From the NCBI RefSeq assembly GCF_026162425.1, contig NZ_JAOBQJ010000001.1:62001-126000 (forward strand): a stretch of DNA of 64,000 nucleotides. The letters run 5' to 3'. The DNA comes from Flexivirga meconopsidis (GTDB lineage Bacteria; Actinomycetota; Actinomycetes; Actinomycetales; Dermatophilaceae). Below, piece by piece: positions 33,537-42,865 of this stretch; the stretch's first letter is position 1, and each line of letters starts with the position of its first letter. The translations under genes were made by a program, and so were the position numbers. The notes below the pieces were generated by a model that had not been told where the DNA came from, did no database searches, and worked only from the letters and a program-made list of their open reading frames with translations.

Positions 33537-34331
33537 TCAGGTGGTGAGTAATCGGAGCCTCAGGTCGTTGGGTCGAAGAGTGCCCGCGATGAGAGTTCGG
33601 CCGTAAGATGCAGCATCTTCATCGCGGAGCACCTTGCCGGTGCCGGCGACAGGGGTGCTGGCGTTTGCGTACCAATCCGACAAGGCTGCATACCGGGCTT
33701 CCTCGGCTGCTTCGTCGGGCGATCTCGGCTCAGCCGCGGCGGCCGGCTCGAGGTCTGCGCTAACCGCGGCGACGGTGTCGACGTAGATTTCGGTTGGCAC
33801 TCGGGAGAGGGCCCGACCATGGTCTACGCAGTGGGTGCGCCAGGTCAGAGCGGACAGGAGTTTCCAGAGGGCGTCCGTGGGCCAGGAGAACCCGACTGAG
33901 TCGTCGTCACGCAGTTCAAACCACAGACCGCTCTGGTTGGCCCTGACGGACCACGCGTCACGTCCCTCGTCCAGGACGATTCTCGGCCTTTCATCTGCGG
34001 CCGGCACCGTGAGTACATCGGGTTCCCGCCAGGCGCGTTCGCCGCGTTGGACGGGTGCGGCATCGTCGGCGAGTGCCATGACCGCGTAGGCGACATTCTG
34101 CAGTTGTTGAAGCGCGGCACGCGGTCGCTGCGACAGGACCCGGGCGAGTGCCGTGGTGAAGATGACGGGTTCGATCGTGTGATGTCCGACGATCTGCCGC
34201 GGCTGTGGTGTTATCCCGGCGACGGTGAACGCGAAGTCTTCTCCCGGCGAGGGAGTGCTCATGTCGACGACCACAACCGCGTCGGGATCTGGTTGTGGGA
34301 GTTGGTAGATCGGTTTCAGGATCATGGTCAT
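33537..34331 (-). CDS. Last gene of the tns operon, hypothetical protein
   Basis: A 264-residue protein of unknown family, with mixed alpha/beta composition: early QPDPDAVVVVDMSTPSPGED, then a long helix ALQQLQNVAYAVMALADDA, a strand segment SGLWFELRDDDSVGFSWPTDAL and a C-terminal helix EEARYAALSDWYANAS. The ATG at 34331 is chosen because AGGAG lies seven bases upstream. It overlaps the C-terminal frame of the upstream gene by about 340 bases. Placement in the operon implies a role in transposition or its control. Confidence 0.6.
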   Translation of the reverse strand: MTMILKPIYQLPQPDPDAVVVVDMSTPSPGEDFAFTVAGITPQPRQIVGHHTIEPVIFTTALARVLSQRPRAALQQLQNVAYAVMALADDAAPVQRGERAWREPDVLTVPAADERPRIVLDEGRDAWSVRANQSGLWFELRDDDSVGFSWPTDALWKLLSALTWRTHCVDHGRALSRVPTEIYVDTVAAVSADLEPAAAAEPRSPDEAAEEARYAALSDWYANASTPVAGTGKVLRDEDAASYGRTLIAGTLRPNDLRLRLLTT

Positions 34332-34983
34332 CAGTGAACTCCTGTCGTCGGACATGGCGGTTGTTCGTTGGTGGTGGCGGGTGCACTGCCTGGGGTCGTC
34401 CGGGAGGACCCGCCGTAAGGGCGTTGGTTCTGTCGGCTGGGTGGCGCTCGAGTTGCTGGTGTCGCCAGATGTCGAGTGATCGGTGATCGGTGCTGAAGGT
34501 GACGACTTGGTGTTGTCGCAGTGCGATCAGGAGTGCGCTGAGTTGTCGCTCGGGCAGGGCGAGATGGTCGCCGACGTCGCGCCAGCTTGGGCCGTACCCG
34601 TGTTGGAGACGGTAGGTGGCGATGAAGAGGCGGACGTGGTGTTGCAGCCGCGGATCGAGCGCCCGTGCTTGGACCGCTTCTCGACTGGCGGCGATGCGCC
34701 CGCGGTCGCGTTCGATCGCGGCGCGTTGGTGGACGGCTTCAGAGGAGGGGATGCCACCGTCGCGGACGATGCGGTTGGCGATTTGTCCCAGTGGGCTGAG
34801 CGGGTGGAACCGGTAGACGTGGGCGACCAGGGAACGTACTCGCCGCGGGGTGGGATGGATGTGGAGTGCTTCGAGCCACGCGGTTGCGAGGCGGCGGCGC
34901 ATTGTTTTCGAGATGTGCGTGGTGGTGCCGTAAACCGGCAACGGCATGGAAGGTGTCTGCGGGTCGGGTTCGGTGCGGCTCAT
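33991..34983 (-). CDS. tns-operon winged-helix protein (C-terminal frame overlaps next gene)
   Basis: A frame of 330 residues. The first ~220 are convincing: a helical N-terminus and a DNA-binding-like segment GYGPSWRDVGDHLALPERQL with LLIALRQHQVV (residues ~128-160), reminiscent of LexA-type wHTH. From about residue 215 the translation becomes an Arg/Thr-rich shadow of the downstream gene. Either the two genes genuinely overlap or a one-base indel removed a stop that would sit at TGATG near 34330. The ATG start overlaps the TniQ stop. Confidence 0.6.
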   Translation of the reverse strand: MSRTEPDPQTPSMPLPVYGTTTHISKTMRRRLATAWLEALHIHPTPRRVRSLVAHVYRFHPLSPLGQIANRIVRDGGIPSSEAVHQRAAIERDRGRIAASREAVQARALDPRLQHHVRLFIATYRLQHGYGPSWRDVGDHLALPERQLSALLIALRQHQVVTFSTDHRSLDIWRHQQLERHPADRTNALTAGPPGRPQAVHPPPPTNNRHVRRQEFTDDHDPETDLPTPTTRSRRGCGRRHEHSLAGRRLRVHRRRDNTTAAADRRTSHDRTRHLHHGTRPGPVAATACRASTTAECRLRGHGTRRRCRTRPTRRTRLAGTRCTHGAGRR

Positions 34984-36500
34984 GGCACGTTCCTCGAGGA
35001 TGTGATGGCGGCGATGAGCGTCCTCCGGTGCGGCTCGCGCAGGGAGTCACGGAACTGGGCGTAGCGGGCGCGGCTGCGCCGGTTGTCGTGCACGGCGACG
35101 GGTGAGAGTGCGGGGTCGGCGCGGGCCCATTGGTCCCATGCCCAGTGGATCACCAGGTCGAGACTGCTGTCCCGGGTTCCGGGTCGTGCGTCTTGAAGGG
35201 CGGCCAGGAGTCCGTGTGCCGCGCTGGTGTCGGCGATGGCGCGGAGATCGTGTTCGCGTTGCCGGTAGTCGATGCGGGCGGCGCGCAGGTGCGGGGCGAC
35301 GGTCCGCAACCGGCCGGTCCAGTCGTCAAGTGTGATCGCCAGGTGGGTGCTGGCGGTGCGGGCCAGGGCGTTTCCGTGGTCGTCGGGCAGGGCGAGGGCT
35401 CGGGCGGCGTCGGCCCAACTGCCCACTGGGCTCTGTGCTTTCGCGAGGCAGAGGGCCGCGAACGCTCGGAACGTTGCGCGGCTGAGCCCGCACTCGGCGA
35501 AGACGTCGTCGAGGCCGGCGGGCAGGTGATGCGGGATCCAGTGAAGGGGCAGTTGCAGGCCTGTTTCGGTGGGTAGCCGGTGGCTGAGTCGTCGCCGGGG
35601 TGTCGCGGCTGCGAGCAGGAGCCGGGTGATGGTCGGGTCGGCGGTGGTGTGGTCAGCGGCCCAGGACATACGTCCGTCCCAGCTGGGCGGGATCGCGTCG
35701 AACCATGGTCCGAACGTCGCGGCAGCCTCGTCCAGCGCTGGTGCGCGGAGTATCTGGCCGGCGGTGGTGAGTGCGGCCGCGCGGGCGGTGACTGCTCGGG
35801 GCGGGCGTAGGTACCAGCGCACGGTTCTGGCGAGCTCGTCAGGTTGGAGGCCGAATGTGGTGGGCGTGGCCGGGCTGTGGGCGGCGATGTGGAGCAACAG
35901 AACGGCGAGGTTTTTCAGGGTCTGTCGGTAGGCCGCGCCGTCAGTTGGTTGGCCGAGGACGGACGCACCGGAGAGTGAGGCGCGCCGTTGTCGTGCCTGC
36001 TGGTCGAGCACCGCCGGCGGTGCCGGGGGTGGGGTGGTGCCGGCCAGGTCGGTGTCGCATCGTGCCGCACGTCCTGCGGCGAGCGGGTTCGCGCATCGGG
36101 TGCCGGTGCCTGCGGGTCGCAGCGTCAGGTGTTGAGAGTTGCGCAGGGGTTGCCCACAGCCCGGGCAGGCGGTGATCAGGTAGGCGCCGTGCCGCAGGCA
36201 GCAGGTGGTCATCGGGTCATACCAGTGCCGGGACCAGGCGCCGTCGGCGGCGAGGCAGTCGGGGCAGGCTTGGACGATCGCGCCGGGTGCCCACCCGTCA
36301 CGGCCCAGGCGATGCGCCGGGTGCAGGTCGGGATCACCGGCTGCGCGGTGCCGAAATCGTGTCGGCGTCCACGCGCCAATCGGTGCCTGCGCGTTCGAGC
36401 GGTCCCAGTCGTTGGCCTCGGCGACGCGTTCCAGGTAGCTGTCGACGGCCTCCTGCGGGCGACGGTCGACCTCAACGGGCAGGTGCAGGACGGTGGTCAT
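34980..36500 (-). CDS. tniQ: TniQ/TnsD-family transposition targeting protein
   Basis: A 506-residue TniQ-family protein. The N-terminal TniQ segment SYLERVAEANDW (residues 21-32) is followed by zinc-ligand clusters: Cys 79/82 (ACPDC), Cys 100/101 with His 104 (CCLRHG), Cys 112/115 (ACPGC) and Cys 136/148. The ~340-residue C-terminal extension makes it TnsD-sized, as expected for a protein that picks a fixed attachment site. The likely site is the 3' end of dnaB. The ATG at 36500 has GGAGAGGAG upstream; both ends overlap neighbours by four bases. Confidence 0.88.
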   Translation of the reverse strand: MTTVLHLPVEVDRRPQEAVDSYLERVAEANDWDRSNAQAPIGAWTPTRFRHRAAGDPDLHPAHRLGRDGWAPGAIVQACPDCLAADGAWSRHWYDPMTTCCLRHGAYLITACPGCGQPLRNSQHLTLRPAGTGTRCANPLAAGRAARCDTDLAGTTPPPAPPAVLDQQARQRRASLSGASVLGQPTDGAAYRQTLKNLAVLLLHIAAHSPATPTTFGLQPDELARTVRWYLRPPRAVTARAAALTTAGQILRAPALDEAAATFGPWFDAIPPSWDGRMSWAADHTTADPTITRLLLAAATPRRRLSHRLPTETGLQLPLHWIPHHLPAGLDDVFAECGLSRATFRAFAALCLAKAQSPVGSWADAARALALPDDHGNALARTASTHLAITLDDWTGRLRTVAPHLRAARIDYRQREHDLRAIADTSAAHGLLAALQDARPGTRDSSLDLVIHWAWDQWARADPALSPVAVHDNRRSRARYAQFRDSLREPHRRTLIAAITSSRNVP

Positions 36501-37903
36501 GCCAACTCCTCTCCTGCCGGCACCACGGTCTCGTGCTGGCGCGCGGTCTGGTCGAGGCTGGTGGTCCCGGTCCACTCGAGGATCTGGTGGCGCACGGACA
36601 ACAAGGTTTCGGGGTCGAGACGGCGGCTGGCCGCGACGAGCCGGTCCAGTTGGATGCGGGCACGCAGCGTGATGGGCAGGTGGCCGGTGAGGTCGACCCA
36701 GATCAGGTCGAATGCGTCGGCGACGTACAGCCCGTATTTCAGCCTGTTCGGCATGGCCGTTGCCAGGTACCGGGTGGCGCGGGCAGCGTGCGCGGACCAC
36801 CATGTGGCGGCGACATCGCGGTCCAGTGGTGCCGGGTCCTGGTGGATGCGGTCGCGCACTTCGGCCAGGAACGACCGTCCCGCGGGTGTTGTCAGGAGAC
36901 GGGCGGAATCGGTGACGTGCCGCGGCCAGTGCGGCTCGTCCCAGCTGACCTTCCGGCGGCGCGGACCTGCTCTTTCTGGTGGTTGCAGTGACTCCTCGGT
37001 TGCCAGCATCGCCGACTCCTGCACACGGGCGGACTCGTAGATTCGGTTGGTGTGCAGGGCGAGGTCGGCGGCGTGCAGGACCCGCAGCACGTCGTCATCC
37101 ATGTGGGTGAGGGATGGCACGCTGAACGGTCCGGTGACCGGCTCCCCGATCGCGACCACACCAGCGGCGAAAGCGGGCTCGGTGTTGGTGAGGGCAGCGG
37201 TTCGCAAAGCAGTCCCGAGCGAGGGTGTGGTGCTGTCGAGGCTGTTGGCGGCGGTGAGCCAGCGGCCGGTCGCATGCAAGTCGACGGTGTCCGCGTCCCA
37301 CAACCAGAGCAGGGCGTAGGTCCGGACCGTGACTGACCATTGCGCCCAAGGCAGCGTCCGTGTGGGGTCGCGCACGGCCTCAGCTCGATGGTCACCGTCG
37401 TGGTGGCCGAGCGGCCAGGTGTCGCTGAGGTGCGGGATCACTCGGGTGGCCAGATCCAGGAGGCTGCGCAGGTCGGGTGCCGTCCACTGTCCGGTGGTCA
37501 CGTCGGCTCGGATGGTCGGGGTCCGCGGGTCGTCGTCGGGGAGCAGGTCCAGGATCAGCACGGAGTCTGGCCCGCCCGGGTCGAGGTGCCCGATCAGCCA
37601 ATGTCGGCGGAGCAGTGGGTGGTACCGGGCGGGACTGTGCTCCCACAACTGCTCGACGGGTGTTCCGCTGCGCGCGGTCAGGCGTGCCAGGACGTCTGGG
37701 CGACCGGTGCGCCACTGCGTCGCCGTGAAGCGGGCACCCATGAACTCTTCGACGGTGCAGTCGTTGGCTGCCGCCAAAGACTGCGCGTACCGGTAGAACC
37801 CGCCGTCGGGGTCCCAGGTGACACGTGCCGGCGCCAATGTCACCCGGCTCGGTGCGGCGGGCGCGGTGGGCGGCTGCCACGACGACCAGGACGGCGGCCT
37901 CAT
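36497..37903 (-). CDS. TniQ-like protein without zinc fingers, second targeting candidate
   Basis: A 468-residue protein between tnsC and tniQ. The segment GGFYRYAQSLAAANDCTVEEFMG near residue 35 (pieces) and the following TGRPDVLARLTARSG resemble the opening of TniQ proteins. No CxxC pairs follow, so it would be a zinc-free relative, or a different protein with a chance resemblance. The middle is long and helical. ATGA overlaps on both sides show it belongs to the transposition operon. Confidence 0.5.
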   Translation of the reverse strand: MRPPSWSSWQPPTAPAAPSRVTLAPARVTWDPDGGFYRYAQSLAAANDCTVEEFMGARFTATQWRTGRPDVLARLTARSGTPVEQLWEHSPARYHPLLRRHWLIGHLDPGGPDSVLILDLLPDDDPRTPTIRADVTTGQWTAPDLRSLLDLATRVIPHLSDTWPLGHHDGDHRAEAVRDPTRTLPWAQWSVTVRTYALLWLWDADTVDLHATGRWLTAANSLDSTTPSLGTALRTAALTNTEPAFAAGVVAIGEPVTGPFSVPSLTHMDDDVLRVLHAADLALHTNRIYESARVQESAMLATEESLQPPERAGPRRRKVSWDEPHWPRHVTDSARLLTTPAGRSFLAEVRDRIHQDPAPLDRDVAATWWSAHAARATRYLATAMPNRLKYGLYVADAFDLIWVDLTGHLPITLRARIQLDRLVAASRRLDPETLLSVRHQILEWTGTTSLDQTARQHETVVPAGEELA

Positions 37904-38925
37904 CGCGTCTCCCTGGTGAACAGGTTGCTGACGGCGCGGACGCTACGGGGACACTCGTGCAGGATCTGCTCGGTGATGGTGCCGACCCGGGTTCCGGTGG
38001 CCTGGATCGCGGCGTGCTTGACCAGTGTGACCAGCTCGCCGAGGTACCCGCCGGTCAACTCATGCAGCAACCCAGCGTGCTGCTCGGCCAGGACCCCGTC
38101 GACAGCAGCGGGTAGAACCGGGAAGATCGCCTGCTCGACCGCGGTGAGCGTCTGTGCCCACGCGGTCCGGTCGGCAGCAGTTTCCACTGGTTGGGGCTGG
38201 ACCCGCAGCAGCCGAAGGCGTGTGGCGATCTGCGGGTCCCCCGGCAGTGCGGTCTGCTCGAGGTTGGCTCCGACCAGGATGAGGGTGCCGCCGATCTCGC
38301 CGAGTTCGGTGTTGAGGTGCTTGAGGTGGTCCAGGACGTCCGAGCCGTTGCGGTAGCGGGTGTTCAGCAGGTGCACGTCGTCGATCAGCAGCGCTTTGAC
38401 CCGGTGGCGTGCCATCGCGCGGACAGCCCGCAACGTCATGTCGCGGATGGTGCCGGAGACTCCGACGCGCAGGAATTGCAGGATCTGTGCGTCCAGTTCG
38501 GCGATCTTGGCGTTGGCTTGCAGGTTGATCCACACCACCGGTGCCACGTCCGCGCGCACCCCTTCGTGTGGGTTCCACTGCGGCAGTCGCCCCGCCCGCG
38601 GCAGGTCCGCGGTTTGGGCGCGGTAGAAGCGGGCCGACCACTGGTGGCAGGCGGTGGATTTGCCTGCACCGTTGGCGCCGGTCACCGCCAGGATCGTTTT
38701 CGACCCGGGCAACGTGGCGCTGTTGTACCGCACCGTCATGTCCATGGAGGCCTGCACGGCGGCCGTCGCCGGGGTGTCGATGAAGGTGCCGGCCAGCCAG
38801 GCAGTGACGGCGTCAACGTGCCGGAACAAGTCCGCATCGGACAGGTTCGCCAACTCCTCCCGGGTCAGGCGTGGTGGCTGCCCCGGTGACACGGCGACTT
38901 GCTGGTCAAACTGGATGGTGTCCAC
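37900..38925 (-). CDS. tnsC: TnsC/TniB-family AAA+ ATPase
   Basis: A 341-residue AAA+ regulator that links target recognition to the transposase. Walker A is GANGAGKST (residues 83-91), Walker B is ALLIDDVHLLN near residue 176 and sensor 1 is LILVGANLEQT near residue 214. It starts three bases after the tnsB stop. TnsC filaments on DNA recruit TnsAB and confer target immunity in Tn7. Confidence 0.92.
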   Translation of the reverse strand: MDTIQFDQQVAVSPGQPPRLTREELANLSDADLFRHVDAVTAWLAGTFIDTPATAAVQASMDMTVRYNSATLPGSKTILAVTGANGAGKSTACHQWSARFYRAQTADLPRAGRLPQWNPHEGVRADVAPVVWINLQANAKIAELDAQILQFLRVGVSGTIRDMTLRAVRAMARHRVKALLIDDVHLLNTRYRNGSDVLDHLKHLNTELGEIGGTLILVGANLEQTALPGDPQIATRLRLLRVQPQPVETAADRTAWAQTLTAVEQAIFPVLPAAVDGVLAEQHAGLLHELTGGYLGELVTLVKHAAIQATGTRVGTITEQILHECPRSVRAVSNLFTRETR

Positions 38926-38928
38926 CCG

Positions 38929-41319
38929 TCACCACCGCCACGACGCTGACGCGCCCGTCTCAAGTGCGACCGCCGTGATCGCCGCGTCATCTGCTGCGTC
39001 GGGCCGTTCGCGCGGTGGGTCGGGCATCACGGCTGCGCTGTCCCGCAGGTGCGCCCACAGGGCCGCCACCGGAGCACCCTCGTTCACGACCGGGTGGTCT
39101 CCACCCACCGCCGTAGTGGCTGCGATCTCCTCGTGGTCCTCGCGCCGATCGTCTTCGCCGTGGGTGCGCCGGCGGTGTGCGGAGTATGCCGCCAGCTGTG
39201 CTTCCAGGTGGTCGCGTCGCGAAGAGTCCACGCGCACTGCGGCCGCGGACCACAACGCCTGGTCGGCTTTCGGCACACCCGCCGCGGACAGGTCGGTGAG
39301 CTCGTGCAGGATCTGCTCGGTCGCACTTGTCTTGGTGAGCGCGGCGTTGCCGCCGCGGTCACGCAGCCGCTCGAGGATGAGGTCGCGGACCTTGTCGGTC
39401 ATCGGTGCCTGGGTGCGCCAGGCGCCCCGCCAATTAATCGGATGCACCTGTCCGGTGGTCGGGTGCGGGAACCAGACCCGGGACACGTCGCGCGGGTCGT
39501 AAAAGAACGGCGCTGCGGCATCCTGGGCGCGGAACCGTCCGACCGGGCTGGTGCGAAACCCGTCCAGGATCGGGTCGTCATACGTCAGGTTCTTGATCTC
39601 GACGCCGTCGTGGCGGATCGTAGCCCACCGGGTGGGCAGGAACTGGTAGATCAGCCGTGGATGTTGCGGCACATCGAGGCGGCCGGTGATCTGCAGGTAG
39701 GCGTCGAACAGTTCGATCGGAGACAGTTTCGCGATCGGCACCGACGGGTGGACAAGGCCTTCGTGCCAGTCTCGGTGGTAGTCCAAGGCCACCCACAGTC
39801 GTAGTTGCCGTTCCAGTTCGCGGGCGGTGATCAGCGGCAACCCGCGGTCGGTGCTGGTCTTGCCGACGGTGCGGCCTCGTTCGAACGGATTGCGCCCCTT
39901 GTACCCGGCGATCTGCTGCACCGCCCGCTGCAACGTCTCGTGAAACCGCTCAATATTTGTGTTGTCGGTGGGGCGTGTCCCCCGCGACAGCATCAGGTCG
40001 ATGCCGAGGTCGGTCAGCAGCCGGGTGAACGTCGAGGAGATGAAGATCGCGCCGTGGTCGCAACGGATCGCGTCCGGTACCAGGCCCGGGATCCGGTGCT
40101 CGCCCCGCAACGAACCGCCCGGCCACGACCTCGCTACAGCCCCGGACGAGTTCGCCTCACTCGGGTCGGCGCCTTCGGCAGCGCGGGACGTGTCCCGCGT
40201 GTGGTCGCAGGTGAAGTCGATCGCTTCAGGGATCCCTACCCACCGCCAGTCGGTGACCGTGGTGCCGTCGACCTGCATCGCGAACGGGCGCAGCACGTCA
40301 TACATCAGCAGGCCGGCGTCCACGGCGGTCGCCGATTTCGGCACGACCCGCAGCGCCAGGACACACCGGGTGGCGACGTCCAAGGCGGTGAGGACTTCGA
40401 CCGAGAACGATCGCTCATGTAGGTCGTCCCACACCAGGACGTCGGCGCGGGTGGCGTCGATCGCGACCACCTGGCCAGGGCGTAGCGCCGGGTAGTGCCG
40501 GTACCCGGCGGTGTCACGCATGGACCGGGTCCGTTGCGAGCGGGTGCCGCGGCCTCGTTCGCGCATCAGCCACGAGACGAACGCGCGGCTGCGGCGCTGA
40601 GGCACGTCGATCTGCACGCCCTGGGTTTTCGCCGCGACGTGGATGCGGCGCAGGACCTCTCGGACGTTCACCGTGGAGACGTCGCCGTCGAAGGCTGCGA
40701 CCTCGGCTTCGGCCAGTTCCCGAAACCTGGCGTCCAGGTCGCCGAAACCTGCTGGGCGGCGGGTCGCCCGCTTGTCGACCAACCCCCACACTCCGTGGGC
40801 CGTGTATTCGCGCACCCAGCGTCGGATCGTGGAGGAACCGACGTCACGCTCGTCCAGCTGGCCCGCCTCGACCCGGCGACGCCGGCTGCGGTCAGTTTCC
40901 CGCTCGGCGGTCAAGTGACGGGCCATAGACTGGCACCGCTGCGACATGGACCGGTCCGGCCCGAACACCGCCCGCGGCTCCCCCGGCAGCGGCAGATCGG
41001 CGAATCCGGACCTGTATCCGGTCAGCACCTCCAGCACGATTTCGAGCCGGTCCAAAACCACCTGCCGGGCCGGCTCCGGCAACGCCTCCCACCGCGGTAG
41101 CAGCGCTTCGTGAACCGCCACAGGTGCCCCGGACGTGGCATCGGTGACTGGTCCGAGTTCAGACCACGGCAGTGTTACGCGTTCACCGACGGCAGATCGC
41201 AGTGTGACCGTGGCGGCAGCGATCTCCTCGACCAGGAAGACGCCATCGTGCCGCAGCACGCGGGTCGTGCCGGCCTTCAACGGCGTCCGCCCTCGAGACG
41301 CACTGCCCGTCACTGTCAT
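38929..41319 (-). CDS. tnsB: TnsB-type DDE transposase (Mu/retroviral integrase catalytic core)
   Basis: A 796-residue transposase that binds the terminal repeats and joins 3' ends to target DNA. An HTH lies near STIRRWVREYTAHGVWGLVDK (residues ~165-185, 20-residue pieces). The DDE triad is Asp 288 (AIDATRAD), Asp 421 (IRCDHGAIF) and Glu 457 (NIERFHETL). The C-terminal Mu-type beta-barrel contains LPTRWATIRHDGVEIKNL. The ATG at 41319 overlaps the tnsA stop. Length is above Tn7 TnsB (~700). Confidence 0.93.
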   Translation of the reverse strand: MTVTGSASRGRTPLKAGTTRVLRHDGVFLVEEIAAATVTLRSAVGERVTLPWSELGPVTDATSGAPVAVHEALLPRWEALPEPARQVVLDRLEIVLEVLTGYRSGFADLPLPGEPRAVFGPDRSMSQRCQSMARHLTAERETDRSRRRRVEAGQLDERDVGSSTIRRWVREYTAHGVWGLVDKRATRRPAGFGDLDARFRELAEAEVAAFDGDVSTVNVREVLRRIHVAAKTQGVQIDVPQRRSRAFVSWLMRERGRGTRSQRTRSMRDTAGYRHYPALRPGQVVAIDATRADVLVWDDLHERSFSVEVLTALDVATRCVLALRVVPKSATAVDAGLLMYDVLRPFAMQVDGTTVTDWRWVGIPEAIDFTCDHTRDTSRAAEGADPSEANSSGAVARSWPGGSLRGEHRIPGLVPDAIRCDHGAIFISSTFTRLLTDLGIDLMLSRGTRPTDNTNIERFHETLQRAVQQIAGYKGRNPFERGRTVGKTSTDRGLPLITARELERQLRLWVALDYHRDWHEGLVHPSVPIAKLSPIELFDAYLQITGRLDVPQHPRLIYQFLPTRWATIRHDGVEIKNLTYDDPILDGFRTSPVGRFRAQDAAAPFFYDPRDVSRVWFPHPTTGQVHPINWRGAWRTQAPMTDKVRDLILERLRDRGGNAALTKTSATEQILHELTDLSAAGVPKADQALWSAAAVRVDSSRRDHLEAQLAAYSAHRRRTHGEDDRREDHEEIAATTAVGGDHPVVNEGAPVAALWAHLRDSAAVMPDPPRERPDAADDAAITAVALETGASASWRW

Positions 41320-42053
41320 CGCGCGACCTCGATCGTCGTCGGTGCGGTGACGGTCGTGTCTGGACCGATCGGTGCCGATAGATCCATGACGAGTTCGCCA
41401 GACCACACCAGGTGCCAGAACGTGGACACGGCCTCACCCGAACCGTCGTCTGTGGCGAGGACATCCGCGACCGTGACAGGGTCCTCGGCGTGCTGCACCA
41501 CATCCACCAGCCGGTCGGCCCATTGCTCGTGCCACGGCTTGTCGTGACGGAACCCGTGCAACCACAACGTGTTCAGGCCCTCGGACGCGGACTGCCCGTG
41601 AAATACCCGGTGGGACCACTCCACTTCCCGGCAGGCGTCCGCGGTCAGCGCGACGGCTCGCGTGAGCGCCTCGTCGACGCGTTCACGCGGCCGGGCATCC
41701 CACAACACCACCTCTCCCGACGTCATCAGGGCCAGCAGGTCCGGGACATGCTGCCAGCGACCGACCTCCGGCGACAGGGACAACCGGACGGGCTGTGCCA
41801 CCAGCCACGCCACTCCCGGATCCCTGTCCAGCACGCGGAACAACGAATGCTCCAACCCGGACTCCAACCGCAGCATCGACCCCGTCCGGACACTCACAGC
41901 ACGCACCGGGATATGCCGCGACCGGGCATGCGACACCGGTCGGCGAACGCTGCGAAGCTCCCGCACCGGCGGCCATCCGGTCGACCAATCCCACGTCACC
42001 AGATTCGCGCCCTCACCAACGCGGAACGCCCAGGACACTCCACTCAACGCCAT
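41316..42053 (-). CDS. tnsA: TnsA-like heteromeric transposase endonuclease subunit
   Basis: A 245-residue PD-(D/E)XK endonuclease that cuts the 5' ends of the element so it moves by cut-and-paste. The active-site pattern is RLESGLEHSLF (Glu, residue ~67), VPDLLALMTSGEVVLWDARP (Asp ~103, and DAR where Tn7 has a xVK/xQK lysine), then ERVDEAL. Arginine in place of the lysine is a point to check. The ATG at 42053 has GGAGG seven bases upstream. It is the first gene of the operon, nearest the right end. Confidence 0.85.
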   Translation of the reverse strand: MALSGVSWAFRVGEGANLVTWDWSTGWPPVRELRSVRRPVSHARSRHIPVRAVSVRTGSMLRLESGLEHSLFRVLDRDPGVAWLVAQPVRLSLSPEVGRWQHVPDLLALMTSGEVVLWDARPRERVDEALTRAVALTADACREVEWSHRVFHGQSASEGLNTLWLHGFRHDKPWHEQWADRLVDVVQHAEDPVTVADVLATDDGSGEAVSTFWHLVWSGELVMDLSAPIGPDTTVTAPTTIEVAR

Positions 42054-42197
42054 GAGAGCGCCTCCGCGACGGACGAAGTGGCGTTGGCGAAAGCGTTGAC
42101 ATGGTGCGTTTTGATACTGCAAAATGACATACGGAAGTCCTTCACTTCAGATGCGATCTTTCAAAAGCACTGTTCGTTGCAGCGCTTGTCACACGCC

Positions 42198-42219
42198 GAG
42201 CCGGGTTCCCGCCCGGCTC
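42198..42219. other. 8-bp perfect hairpin upstream of tnsA
   Basis: GAGCCGGG and CCCGGCTC enclose a 6-base loop. It lies about 145 bases before the tnsA start in a non-coding stretch (42,054-42,673) that must hold the tns promoter. No other ordered signal is clear there. Confidence 0.45.
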
Positions 42220-42748
42220 TTGGCATGTCTGGGGGATAACGGGCTCCCAGCGATACCCTCGACCGTTAACGCTCTGCTGTGATCACGTCCTGCACTCTCG
42301 CAACCGCCCAGATTGGCGGCGCTCTCGTGCGAACTTAAACCACGGCCATACCCTTCGGCTACCCCAAGATTCCGAGTTCGGGAATTGCGTTACATGCATT
42401 ACACACTAAACACACTATTGACACGAGAACTGTCGCGTTGCCCGTTCCAAGAGATTCCGGATGACCCGCCAGTTTCACAGATTTCTGATCCGAGGAGCGA
42501 GCTGATCACTCACGTGCGCGTCGGTCAACTTTGTGACCGCCTGAGAGGTCGAGGGCAACATCATGTAGGCGCTCAGTCGTTTGGCTGTGCCGCGTCACGT
42601 GTATGCGGGTCTACTCCGCCGACAAGGCCCTCCCCGCCACCGCATCTCCGCCGCTCTCGATGACGCGTGAAGGGTGGACCTCATGAGCCGCGCGGAAGAT
42701 GACACGCAACTCAAGAAGTTGCTGCCTGTGGGCAGCCACGCCGACCTA

Positions 42749-42784
42749 GACCTTGCCAGACGGGATGACCTTGCCAGACGGGAT
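42749..42784 (+). repeat. Perfect tandem duplication of 18 bp
   Basis: GACCTTGCCAGACGGGAT occurs twice head to tail. The duplication sits in frame within a possible longer reading frame (42,674-43,072), where it would repeat the residues DLARRD. It looks like recent slippage. Confidence 0.8.
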
Positions 42785-42865
42785 ATCGCTACCACCCCGA
42801 CCAAACGTCGCAGTGGACGCCCCCAGCAGTCCCAGTCACAATGGAGCCGAGCAATAGGAGCAGTC

